From positions 124,001 through 188,000 of the forward strand of contig JAHBUY010000008.1 in assembly GCA_019637795.1 (NCBI GenBank): a DNA stretch of 64,000 nucleotides, given 5' to 3'. The position numbers were made by a program, and so were the translations under genes. Below are positions 31,517-42,662 of this stretch, piece by piece (within the stretch, counting starts at the first letter, position 1; each line of letters opens with the position of its first letter). Origin of the DNA: a bacterium (GTDB taxonomy: Bacteria > Desulfobacterota > Binatia > HRBIN30 > CADEER01). A model generated the notes under the pieces. The model saw only the letters and a list, made by a program, of their open reading frames with translations, was not told the DNA's origin and ran no database searches.

Positions 31517-33781
31517 ATGGTTGCGAGCGACGCCGCGGCGGCATCGCCGTCGAGTGCTCCGGGGCTGGTCGTCGTCAGCAATCGGCTGCCGGTGACGGCC
31601 GAACGCACGCCCGTCGGGCTGACGCTGCGGCGGTCGGCCGGCGGGCTGGTGTCGGCGCTCGACCCGATCCTCGAGCGGCGCGGCGGCACCTGGGTCGGGT
31701 GGCCCGGAATGCCGTTCGAGGCCGGCGAGCGGCTGCCCGTGGACGGCCTGCCGTACCCCCTGGCGGCGGTGCCGATGAAGGCGAGCGAAGTGAGCGGCTT
31801 CTATCACGGCTTCGCCAACGGCACGCTGTGGCCGCTCTTCCACAGCTTCCCGCAGCGCACCCGCTTCGACGCCCGCACCTGGCGGATGTATGGGCGCATC
31901 AACGAGCGCTTCGCCCGCGTCGCCCATGACGCGGCGGCCGAGGGCGACCTGATCTGGGTGCACGACTACCAGTTGATGCTGGCGCCGCTGTCGCTGCGCG
32001 AGCGCCGCCCGGACGCCCGCCTCGCCTTCTTTCTGCACATTCCGTTTCCGTCATTCGACCTGTATCGGCTGCTGCCGTGGGACCGGGAGCTGCTGTACGG
32101 TCTGCTGGCGTGCGACCTCATCGGCTTTCACGTCGAGGGATACGAGCGCAACTTCCTCGACTGCGTCGAGCGGCTGCTCGGCGCGCGGGTCGACCGCGCC
32201 GCGCACCTGATCGAGCACGGCGGGCGGACGGTGCGGGTCGGCGCCTTTCCGCTCGGCATCGACTTCGCCGCCTTCGAGGAGCGGGCCCGGCAGGCGCCGG
32301 CGGGGACGAGCGGCGGGCCGCGGGTGGTGCTCGGCGTCGATCGCCTCGACTACACCAAGGGGATTCCCGAACGGCTGCGCGCCTTCGAGCGCCTGCTGGA
32401 GCTGCATCCCGAGCACCGCGAACGGGTCATCCTCCTGCAACTCGCGGTGCCGAGTCGCCGCGAGGTGCGGGCCTACCGGCAGCAGAAACGTCAGATCGAC
32501 GAGTTGGTGGGGCGGGTGAACGGGCGCTTCGGCACGGCGCAGTGGACGCCGGTCCACTATCTCTATCGCGACACGGAGCCCGACGACCTGGTACAGCTCT
32601 ATCGCGACGCCGACGTCGCCCTGGTGACGCCGCTGCGCGACGGCATGAACCTGGTGGCGAAGGAATACGTCGCCTGTCAGATCGGCGATCCCGGGGTGCT
32701 CGTGTTGTCGCGTTTCGCCGGCGCCAGCGAAACCATGCGCGAGGCGCTGCGCGTCAACCCGTACAACGTCGACGCCACCGCCGAGGCGATCCACCGCGCC
32801 CTCGCCATGGAGGAGCCGGAGCGGCGCTCGCGCATGGCGGCGCTGCGCTGGCGCGAGCGCCGGCACGACGTCGTCGCCTGGCTGGACGAGGTCGTCACCG
32901 TCGCCGCCGCGCCGGCGAGCGATCTCCGGCCGCCGACGGCGGGCGATTTCGAGACCTGGCTGTCGCCGCGGCTCGGCGAGCAGGCGGTGGCGCTGCTGCT
33001 CGACTACGACGGCACCCTGACGGCGATCTGCGACCATCCCGCCGACGCCCGGCCGACGCCGACGATGATCGACGCGCTCGCCGCCTGCCTGGCGCGCGAG
33101 GACATGCGGGTCGCGGTGGTGAGCGGACGCTCGCTCGCCGACCTGCGGCGCATCTTCGCCTTGCCGGGCCTGACGCTGGCCGGCAACCACGGGCTCGAGG
33201 TGGTCGGCGCCGACGGGGCGGCGTTCCGTCACCCCGACCTGGGGCATTTCACCGGCAAGCTGGCGGCGCTGGCCGACGAGTTGGAGGGGGCGATCGGGCC
33301 GGGGGCGTGGGTCGAGCGCAAGGGCGCGACGGTGACGGTGCACGTGCGCGGGGTGTCGCCGGCCGAGCGCGCGCCGCTGCTGGCGCGGCTGAGGCGCCGC
33401 ATCGCCGACGCCGGCTTCCAGGCGCGGGACGCGCTGTGCGCGCTCGAGGTCCGGCCGCCCATCGGCTGGGACAAGGGGCAGGCGGCGTTGCACATCGTCC
33501 GCCAGTGGTACGGCCCGGCCTGGTCGGAGCGGGCGCGGGTCGTCTACGTCGGCGACGATCAGACCGACGAGGACGCCTTCCGGGTGCTGGCGGGTCTCGG
33601 CGTCACCTTCCGCGTCGGCGGCGCCGAGTCGGTCACCCTCGCCGAGCGGCGACTCGCCAACCCGGTCGCCGTCGAGGCGCTGCTCGCCTGGCTGGCGCAG
33701 CGGCCCGTGGCCGCGATCGCGGCGTTGCACAGAAAGCCCACGGTCGAACCCAATCAGCGCCGGTCGGCTGTGAGCGGTTAG
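31517..33781 (+). CDS. bifunctional trehalose-6-phosphate synthase/phosphatase (OtsA-OtsB fusion)
   Basis: A 754-residue fusion. The N-terminal GT20 domain (about 15-465) has VVSNRLPVT, WVHDYQLML, HIPFPSFDLYRLLPW and the donor-site LGVDRLDYTKGIPERL. The C-terminal HAD phosphatase domain (about 485-740) has nucleophile D496 in LLLDYDGTLT, VVSGRSLADL and GDDQTDEDAF. The single chain thus makes trehalose-6-phosphate and removes the phosphate, as in many actinobacterial, plant and yeast TPS-TPP proteins. The ATG begins MVASDAAAAS; the gene has no clear ribosome site. Its stop lies inside the inverted repeat at 33765. Confidence 0.93.
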   Translation: MVASDAAAASPSSAPGLVVVSNRLPVTAERTPVGLTLRRSAGGLVSALDPILERRGGTWVGWPGMPFEAGERLPVDGLPYPLAAVPMKASEVSGFYHGFANGTLWPLFHSFPQRTRFDARTWRMYGRINERFARVAHDAAAEGDLIWVHDYQLMLAPLSLRERRPDARLAFFLHIPFPSFDLYRLLPWDRELLYGLLACDLIGFHVEGYERNFLDCVERLLGARVDRAAHLIEHGGRTVRVGAFPLGIDFAAFEERARQAPAGTSGGPRVVLGVDRLDYTKGIPERLRAFERLLELHPEHRERVILLQLAVPSRREVRAYRQQKRQIDELVGRVNGRFGTAQWTPVHYLYRDTEPDDLVQLYRDADVALVTPLRDGMNLVAKEYVACQIGDPGVLVLSRFAGASETMREALRVNPYNVDATAEAIHRALAMEEPERRSRMAALRWRERRHDVVAWLDEVVTVAAAPASDLRPPTAGDFETWLSPRLGEQAVALLLDYDGTLTAICDHPADARPTPTMIDALAACLAREDMRVAVVSGRSLADLRRIFALPGLTLAGNHGLEVVGADGAAFRHPDLGHFTGKLAALADELEGAIGPGAWVERKGATVTVHVRGVSPAERAPLLARLRRRIADAGFQARDALCALEVRPPIGWDKGQAALHIVRQWYGPAWSERARVVYVGDDQTDEDAFRVLAGLGVTFRVGGAESVTLAERRLANPVAVEALLAWLAQRPVAAIAALHRKPTVEPNQRRSAVSG

Positions 33782-33847
33782 GCTGTTCGCTGTCAGGGGC
33801 CGGAATTGTCGGGCCCCAACAGCGAACAGCTCAACAGCGTCACAGCC
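33765..33847. repeat. long imperfect stem-loop overlapping the otsA-otsB stop
   Basis: Inner arms GCTGTTCGCTGT (33782-33793) and ACAGCGAACAGC (33819-33830) are perfect complements, with GGGGCC/GGCCCC nested inside. Outer arms continue as GGCTGTGAGCGG and, on the far side, GCGTCACAGCC. The whole spans 83 bp between the convergent otsA-otsB and sigma-54 activator genes. It could act as a bidirectional terminator; the form also resembles dispersed REP-type intergenic repeats. Confidence 0.6.
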
Positions 33848-33948
33848 TCGCGTGAGACGCGACTGGTTCATGCTGCAAAGCCCGCGATCGCCGCGTCCGC
33901 GGCGCGATAGCGCGGCGTCGCGGCCTCCGCGGCCGGCGAGCGGGCCGG

Positions 33949-36114
<2,166 letters not shown>

Positions 36115-36159
36115 GTGCGCCTCGCCATCGGATTCGCCGCGCCCGGTTCGGCTGCGCGC

Positions 36160-36188
36160 ACTGTCGTGAGCACGGCTGCGGGTGTCAA
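36160..36188 (-). promoter_or_regulatory. candidate sigma-70 promoter for the GAF sigma-54 activator
   Basis: On the minus strand a perfect TTGACA (complement of 36183-36188), a 17-nt spacer and GACAGT (complement of 36160-36165), 46 nt before the ATG. Confidence 0.5.
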
Positions 36189-36239
36189 GCGCGGTTCGCG
36201 GCTGCCATCGCCGCCGCGGACGCCCCCGCGCTGGTCGCC

Positions 36240-36665
36240 TCAGCCGGGGGTGACGGTCGGGGTGGCGGTGGGGGTCGCCGTCGGCCCGGCGGGGTTCACG
36301 GTGAGGGCGAATCCCTTGTAGGCGGTGGCGCCGCTGGGGATGTCGAAGACGCCGACGGTGAAGGTGTAGACGCCGGCGAGGGTGGGGATGCCGGCCAGGT
36401 CGCCGTCGTTCTCGAGACCGATACCGGGGGGGAGGTTGCCGGTCTGGATGAACCAGACGTCGCCGCCGCAGTTGGAGGTCAGCGGCACGTTGTAGCGGAT
36501 GGCGACGGTGGCGTCGGGCAGCATGCGGGTGCTCACCCGCAGGTCGCAGTCCGAGCAGCCGCTCTGGGTGGTCGCCCCGGCGCCGAGCCAGAGCGTGGTG
36601 GCGAGCGCGGCCAGGATGCTGGCGGGGCGAGCGCGGTGAGAACGGCCGGTCGGGGCGTCGTGCAT
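36240..36665 (-). CDS. small secreted protein with Ig-like (putative Ig) domain
   Basis: A 141-residue exported protein. The N-terminal signal peptide ILAALATTLWLGAGA is followed by a Cys-rich start SGCSDCDL (possible lipoprotein, though the lipobox is poor). A beta-sandwich signature LPPGIGLENDGDLAGIPT and VYTFTVGVFD matches putative-Ig (He_PIG-type) modules. The tail PTATPTATPTVTPG is a Thr/Pro linker of the same style as the GH5 lipoprotein, here without a following domain, so the protein looks like an isolated module. The start is the ATG at 36665; upstream in-frame residues are Arg-rich. Confidence 0.65.
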   Translation of the reverse strand: MHDAPTGRSHRARPASILAALATTLWLGAGATTQSGCSDCDLRVSTRMLPDATVAIRYNVPLTSNCGGDVWFIQTGNLPPGIGLENDGDLAGIPTLAGVYTFTVGVFDIPSGATAYKGFALTVNPAGPTATPTATPTVTPG

Positions 36666-36787
36666 GGGTGCCGACTCTACCGTCGATCGCCGCGGCTGTG
36701 AATGGTCGGCCGCGCGCCGCCTGCGCACGCTCGTCGCGGGGTAACGTCCGAATCCGAGCCTACGTGGCCTTGTTGTGACGAAGCGTT

Positions 36788-36934
36788 TCACCACGGAGGC
36801 ACGGAGACACGGAGAGTACTGATCTCGAAGCCCGCTCAGCGTTCATCGCAACGCTCATTGGAAATGGAGTGAGAAGAGGCCCCGCGCCTTCGCTATGGCA
36901 CCGAGCCCTCCGTGTCTCCGTGCCTCCGTGGTGA
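36788..36934. repeat. MITE-like element with perfect 27-bp inverted ends
   Basis: Arms 36788-36814 and 36908-36934 are perfect inverted copies (27 of 27), separated by 93 bp. The left arm contains CACCACGGAGGCACGGAGAC. The core has no open reading frame of note, and no transposase is nearby. The size (147 bp) and form fit a MITE or a paired REP element. It fills most of the 363-bp gap between the Ig-like gene and glnS; nothing else is recognisable there. A related, decayed copy is at 6472-6538. Confidence 0.8.
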
Positions 36935-37028
36935 CGGGTTTTTGTCGTATCGAGATCAGGACGGCACCCGCCGCGGGTGCTGCGTTGCGACCGCGCAGTC
37001 GGGTGTGTACCCTGCCGCACTCGACAGG

Positions 37029-38723
<1,695 letters not shown>

Positions 38724-38773
38724 ATCCGGGGCCGCCGCCGCGGCGGGGAGGCGGTGCCCGCGCGGCCGGCGGC

Positions 38774-40183
38774 TCAGCCGCCGCTGCCGATCATCGGCAG
38801 CACGCGGTCGAGGCGAGCGATGCTGCGTTCGCGGCCGACGACCTCGACGAGCTCGTAGATGCCTGGGCTGACGGTGCTGCCGGTGAGGGCGACGCGGACC
38901 GGCTGGGCGAGCTTGCCGAGCGCCAGGCCGTGGCGCGCGAGCACCGACTGAAACGCCGCCTCGATGGCCGGCGCGGTCCACTCCTCGAGCGCGGCCAGCG
39001 CGTCGCGCAGGTCGCGCAGGGCGTCGGGGTTGGTCTTCGCGAGGTGCTTGGCGACGGCGGCGGGGTCGAGCGTGACGGCCTGGCTGAAGTAGTAGGCGCC
39101 CTGGTCGAGCAGATCGACGAGCGTCTTGGCGCGCTCCTGGAGCGTCGCGGCGGCGCGCGCCAGCCAGGCGTCGTCGCCGGGGGCCGTCCACCCACGCTCG
39201 GCGAGGAACGGCTTCAGCAGCTCGGCGACCAGCGAAGGGGGCGTCATCTTGAGATGCTGGGCGTTCACCCACTCGAGTTTCTCGGGATTGAAGACGCCCG
39301 CCGAGGCGCCGACGTGCGCGAGCGAGAACTTCTCGATCAGCTCCTCGCCGGTGAAGATCTCCTGGTCGCCGGCCGACCAGCCGAGGCGGGCGAGGTAGTT
39401 GTTGAGCGCCGCCGGCAGGTAGCCCTCCTCGCGATAGGCGAGCACCGAGGTCGCGCCGTGGCGTTTGCTGAGGCGGGCGCGGTCGAGACCGAGGATCAGC
39501 GGCACGTGCGCGAAGCGCGGCGTCGGATAGCCGAGCGCCTGGTACATCAGCACCTGCTTCGGGGTGTTCGCGAGGTGGTCGTCGCCGCGGATGTTGTCGG
39601 TGATCGCCATCAGCGCGTCGTCGACGACGACGCAGAAGTTGTAGGTCGGCGTGCCATCGCTGCGGACGATGATGAGGTCGTCGATCTCGCTGTTCTGGAA
39701 GGTGACGACGCCGCGCAGGGCATCGTGCACCAGCGTCTCGCCGTCGAGCGGCGCCTTGAAGCGGATGGTGAAGGGCCGCCCGGCGGGCGCGTCGTGGCGG
39801 TCGCGGCACCGGCGATCGTACATCGGCTTGCGCCCCTCGGCCTGGGCCGTCTGGCGCCGCTGCTCCAGCTCCTCGGGCGTGCAGTAGCAGCGGTAGGCGC
39901 GGCCGAGGGAGAGGAGGCGCTCGGCGTGCTCCCGGTAGAGCGCCCCGCGCTCGCTCTGGAAGAACGGTCCCTCGTCCCACTGCAACCCGAGCCATCGCAG
40001 GCTGCCGAGGATCGCCTGCGTCGCCTCCTGGGTGGAGCGCTCGCGGTCGGTGTCCTCGATCCGCAGCACGAAGGTGCCGCCCTCATGGCGCGCGTAGAGG
40101 AAATTGAAGAGCGCGGTCCGGGCGCCGCCGATGTGCAGATAGCCGGTGGGACTGGGGGCGAAGCGGGTGCGGACCGACGACAT
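38774..40183 (-). CDS. gltX: glutamyl-tRNA synthetase
   Basis: A 469-residue class I synthetase. The HIGH motif is APSPTGYLHIGGARTA, DTDRERS follows, and KMSKS appears as RLSKRHGATSV. Length and the C-terminal anticodon-binding helices match bacterial GltX. It converges with glnS and diverges from the DUF1302 gene across 145 bp. A single tRNA-Glu gene (CTC) is in the window at 21459. Confidence 0.95.
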   Translation of the reverse strand: MSSVRTRFAPSPTGYLHIGGARTALFNFLYARHEGGTFVLRIEDTDRERSTQEATQAILGSLRWLGLQWDEGPFFQSERGALYREHAERLLSLGRAYRCYCTPEELEQRRQTAQAEGRKPMYDRRCRDRHDAPAGRPFTIRFKAPLDGETLVHDALRGVVTFQNSEIDDLIIVRSDGTPTYNFCVVVDDALMAITDNIRGDDHLANTPKQVLMYQALGYPTPRFAHVPLILGLDRARLSKRHGATSVLAYREEGYLPAALNNYLARLGWSAGDQEIFTGEELIEKFSLAHVGASAGVFNPEKLEWVNAQHLKMTPPSLVAELLKPFLAERGWTAPGDDAWLARAAATLQERAKTLVDLLDQGAYYFSQAVTLDPAAVAKHLAKTNPDALRDLRDALAALEEWTAPAIEAAFQSVLARHGLALGKLAQPVRVALTGSTVSPGIYELVEVVGRERSIARLDRVLPMIGSGG

Positions 40184-40328
40184 AACGGGCGGCTACCAGC
40201 GGCCCTGGGGGGAGTCAACGCAACTCCTTGCGTCGGCGCGGATCGTTTGAGTAAAGGAGCGGCGTTGCATCTGCCGCCGGGGGATTGGGGACGTCGGCGA
40301 CAGCGGCACGCTGCGAAGAGGGGGCGTT

Positions 40329-42365
40329 ATGGCACGATGCGGTGGCACGGTGAGCAGGGCCTTCGCGGTCCTCGGCGTCGCCTTGGTGCTCGGGGGCATG
40401 GGCGGGGCGCATCCGGCACGGGCGACCATCAAGTACGGGCCGATCCAGTTGTCGGGCTCGGTCGATTCGCAGACGCTGGTCCGCACCATCAGCGTCGACC
40501 AGTACCAGTTCATCCAGAACCGCAACACCGCGTTGCTGCGGTTGGACTACGACTGGCTCGAGAAGGGGAAGCTGATCGACCGCTACGAGATCCCCGGCGT
40601 CTCGCGCTCGAAGCTGTACCTCCTCTATCGCGGGGTCTACGACAGCTTCTGGGGCGCCGGCACCGGCGGCCGTCAGCGCGGCGTCAGCCGTGAGGACGAT
40701 CTGATCGGCGGCCCGATCTCCGGCAACAAGATCGGCCAGGCGTGCACGACGCCCGACTGCATCTGCACCACGCCCGGCTGCAACACCCTGCGCAAGGGCA
40801 TCTACAGCAGTCTCAACTCCGAGCAGCGCAACGCGCTGGCCTGGGAGAGCACGCTGCGCGAGGCGTACATCGACCTCTCGCTGGCCGATGCGCCGATCAG
40901 CTTCCGCGTCGGCCGCCAGCAGGTGATCTGGGGCGAGAGCGACCAGTTCCGCCTCATGGACATCATCAACCCGCTCGACACCACCTGGCACCTGCAGCAG
41001 GAGGAGTGGGACAAGATCCGCATCCCGCTCTGGCTGGTGAAGATGATCTACGACTTCGGCGACGTGGGTCCCTTCTCCAACTCGTTCGCCGAGCTGGTGT
41101 GGAACCCGGGCGACTTCCAGCCCGGCAACAAGGTCGAGTTCCTGCCGGCGCCGTGGGGGATCCCGGTGCCCAATCCGGTGCGCGCCGGCCAGGTGCAGCT
41201 CGGGAGCACGACGCAGCCGGTGTTCTTCACGCCGCTCTTCAACCTGCAGGGCACCAGCTTCCGCCAGGGGAAATTCAGCCGCAACGTCGCCGACGCCAGC
41301 GAGGTCGGCCTGCGCTGGCACAGCGTCACCGACGTGCCCTACATCAACATGCAGGGCCTCGAGTTCACCCTCAACTGGTACTGGGGCCGCTCGCGCGGCA
41401 TCGGCGCGGTCGCCGGCGCGCCGTTCGGCCTCGACATCCAGCGGGCGGTGGTGCCGACCTTCCAGGCCGCCAACGCGTTCCGCCAGAACCCGAACGACCC
41501 GACCAGCCCGCCGGCGACCCTGACCGGCGTGCGGACGCCGGTCTATCCCGCCGACGTGACGGCGGAGTTCGTCTTCCCCTACTCGCACATCTTCGGCCTG
41601 ACCGGGAACTGGTTCGAGGGCAACTACACCAACACCGTCTTCCGCCTGGAGACGGCGTACCAGATCGACGCGCCATTCCAGACCGCGTCGCTCAACGATC
41701 GCGCCCAGGTCGAGCAGGAGACCAGTCCCGGCGTGTTCAAGCCGCTGCCCGGCGTCTACGCGCCACTCGGCTACACCAACCGCGACGTCTGGGCGGGCAT
41801 GGTCGGCTTCGACCGCCCGACCTGGATCAAGTTCCTGAACCCGCGCACCACCTGGTTCATCACCGGCCAGTTCTTCTGGAGCTACGTGAACGGCCAGCAC
41901 TCCGACCTGCGCGGCTCGATCCTCAGCGCCTCCGAGCAGCCGTACTTCTCGCCGACGCAGCAGAACCCCGCCATCGTCTCCCCCTCGGTGCGCAACACCG
42001 GCCGGGTGCAGTGGGCGAACGGCGTCTACGCCGGCCAGAACGAGCGCACCCAGAACGCGCAGTATCTGGGCGGCACCGCCGACAACTTCTACCAGTGGGA
42101 GATGCTGACCACCCTGGCGGCGACCTCGTTCTACGCCGGCGGCACGATCGTGCCGTTCATCGCCATCGCCATCGACCCGGTCAACCGCAACTTCCTGTGG
42201 CAGAACAAGCTCGACTACTTCCTCACCAACAACCTCATCCTGCAGGGCCGGGCGAACTTCTACTCCGACCTGGGCTCCGGCAGGACCAGTCTCGACCCGT
42301 GGGGCGCCGGCGGCCTGAACGCCCGCCGCGACGAGGTTGGCGTCAAGATCACCTGGCAGTTCTGA
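40329..42365 (+). CDS. DUF1302 family outer-membrane protein
   Basis: A 678-residue secreted protein. The signal peptide covers about 1-33 (AFAVLGVALVLGG ... ARA). Repeated amphipathic beta segments and a C-terminal aromatic residue (KITWQF) indicate an outer-membrane barrel. The DUF1302 core includes FRVGRQQVIWGESDQFRLMD followed by INPLDTTW. DUF1302 proteins normally pair with DUF1329 proteins (here at 19318) and are linked to hydrophobic-compound handling in proteobacteria. The exact substrate is unknown. The ATG follows GAGGGGG. Confidence 0.87.
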   Translation: MARCGGTVSRAFAVLGVALVLGGMGGAHPARATIKYGPIQLSGSVDSQTLVRTISVDQYQFIQNRNTALLRLDYDWLEKGKLIDRYEIPGVSRSKLYLLYRGVYDSFWGAGTGGRQRGVSREDDLIGGPISGNKIGQACTTPDCICTTPGCNTLRKGIYSSLNSEQRNALAWESTLREAYIDLSLADAPISFRVGRQQVIWGESDQFRLMDIINPLDTTWHLQQEEWDKIRIPLWLVKMIYDFGDVGPFSNSFAELVWNPGDFQPGNKVEFLPAPWGIPVPNPVRAGQVQLGSTTQPVFFTPLFNLQGTSFRQGKFSRNVADASEVGLRWHSVTDVPYINMQGLEFTLNWYWGRSRGIGAVAGAPFGLDIQRAVVPTFQAANAFRQNPNDPTSPPATLTGVRTPVYPADVTAEFVFPYSHIFGLTGNWFEGNYTNTVFRLETAYQIDAPFQTASLNDRAQVEQETSPGVFKPLPGVYAPLGYTNRDVWAGMVGFDRPTWIKFLNPRTTWFITGQFFWSYVNGQHSDLRGSILSASEQPYFSPTQQNPAIVSPSVRNTGRVQWANGVYAGQNERTQNAQYLGGTADNFYQWEMLTTLAATSFYAGGTIVPFIAIAIDPVNRNFLWQNKLDYFLTNNLILQGRANFYSDLGSGRTSLDPWGAGGLNARRDEVGVKITWQF

Positions 42366-42526
42366 TCACCAGCGGGGGACGGCCGGCCCGACCGGGTCCG
42401 CCGTCCCAGCCGCGTCCTCTGCCGGAGTGCCTCTCACAGGCCCTTCCTTGACCGCCTGAAACCAAGTTGATAGCGAAGCAAATTCAGTCGCTTTCGATAC
42501 TTGGAGACGGAAAGGGGTCGGTCTAG

Positions 42527-42601
42527 AGGCACGTAGCTCAGGGGGAGAGCACTTCCCTGACACGGAAGGGGTCGGCGGTTCAAATCCGCCCGTGCCTACC
42601 A
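42527..42601 (+). tRNA. tRNA-Val (GAC), CCA encoded
   Basis: Acceptor AGGCACG/CGTGCCT, anticodon stem CTTCC/GGAAG around CTGACAC (anticodon GAC), T-arm GGCGGTTCAAATCCGCC, discriminator A, and a genomic CCA. It precedes thrS on the same strand. Confidence 0.94.
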
Positions 42602-42611
42602 TCACACGTCC

Positions 42612-42639
42612 CGGAGGCGCCGTTTCGACGGCGCCTCCG
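42612..42639 (+). terminator. very stable UUCG hairpin between tRNA-Val and thrS
   Basis: CGGAGGCGCCGT (42612-42623), tetraloop TTCG, then ACGGCGCCTCCG (42628-42639): a perfect 12-bp stem closed by a UUCG tetraloop. It begins 11 nt after tRNA-Val and ends 23 nt before the thrS ATG. Either it terminates/processes the tRNA transcript or it is part of the thrS leader. No U-tract follows. Confidence 0.55.
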
Positions 42640-42662
42640 CCGTCTCCGCAGGCCACAGGCAA

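Noticed and set aside
42506..42590. Repeated CGGAA(A)GGGGTCGG upstream of and within tRNA-Val
   Set aside because: Short partial similarity between the leader and the variable-loop region, probably coincidence.
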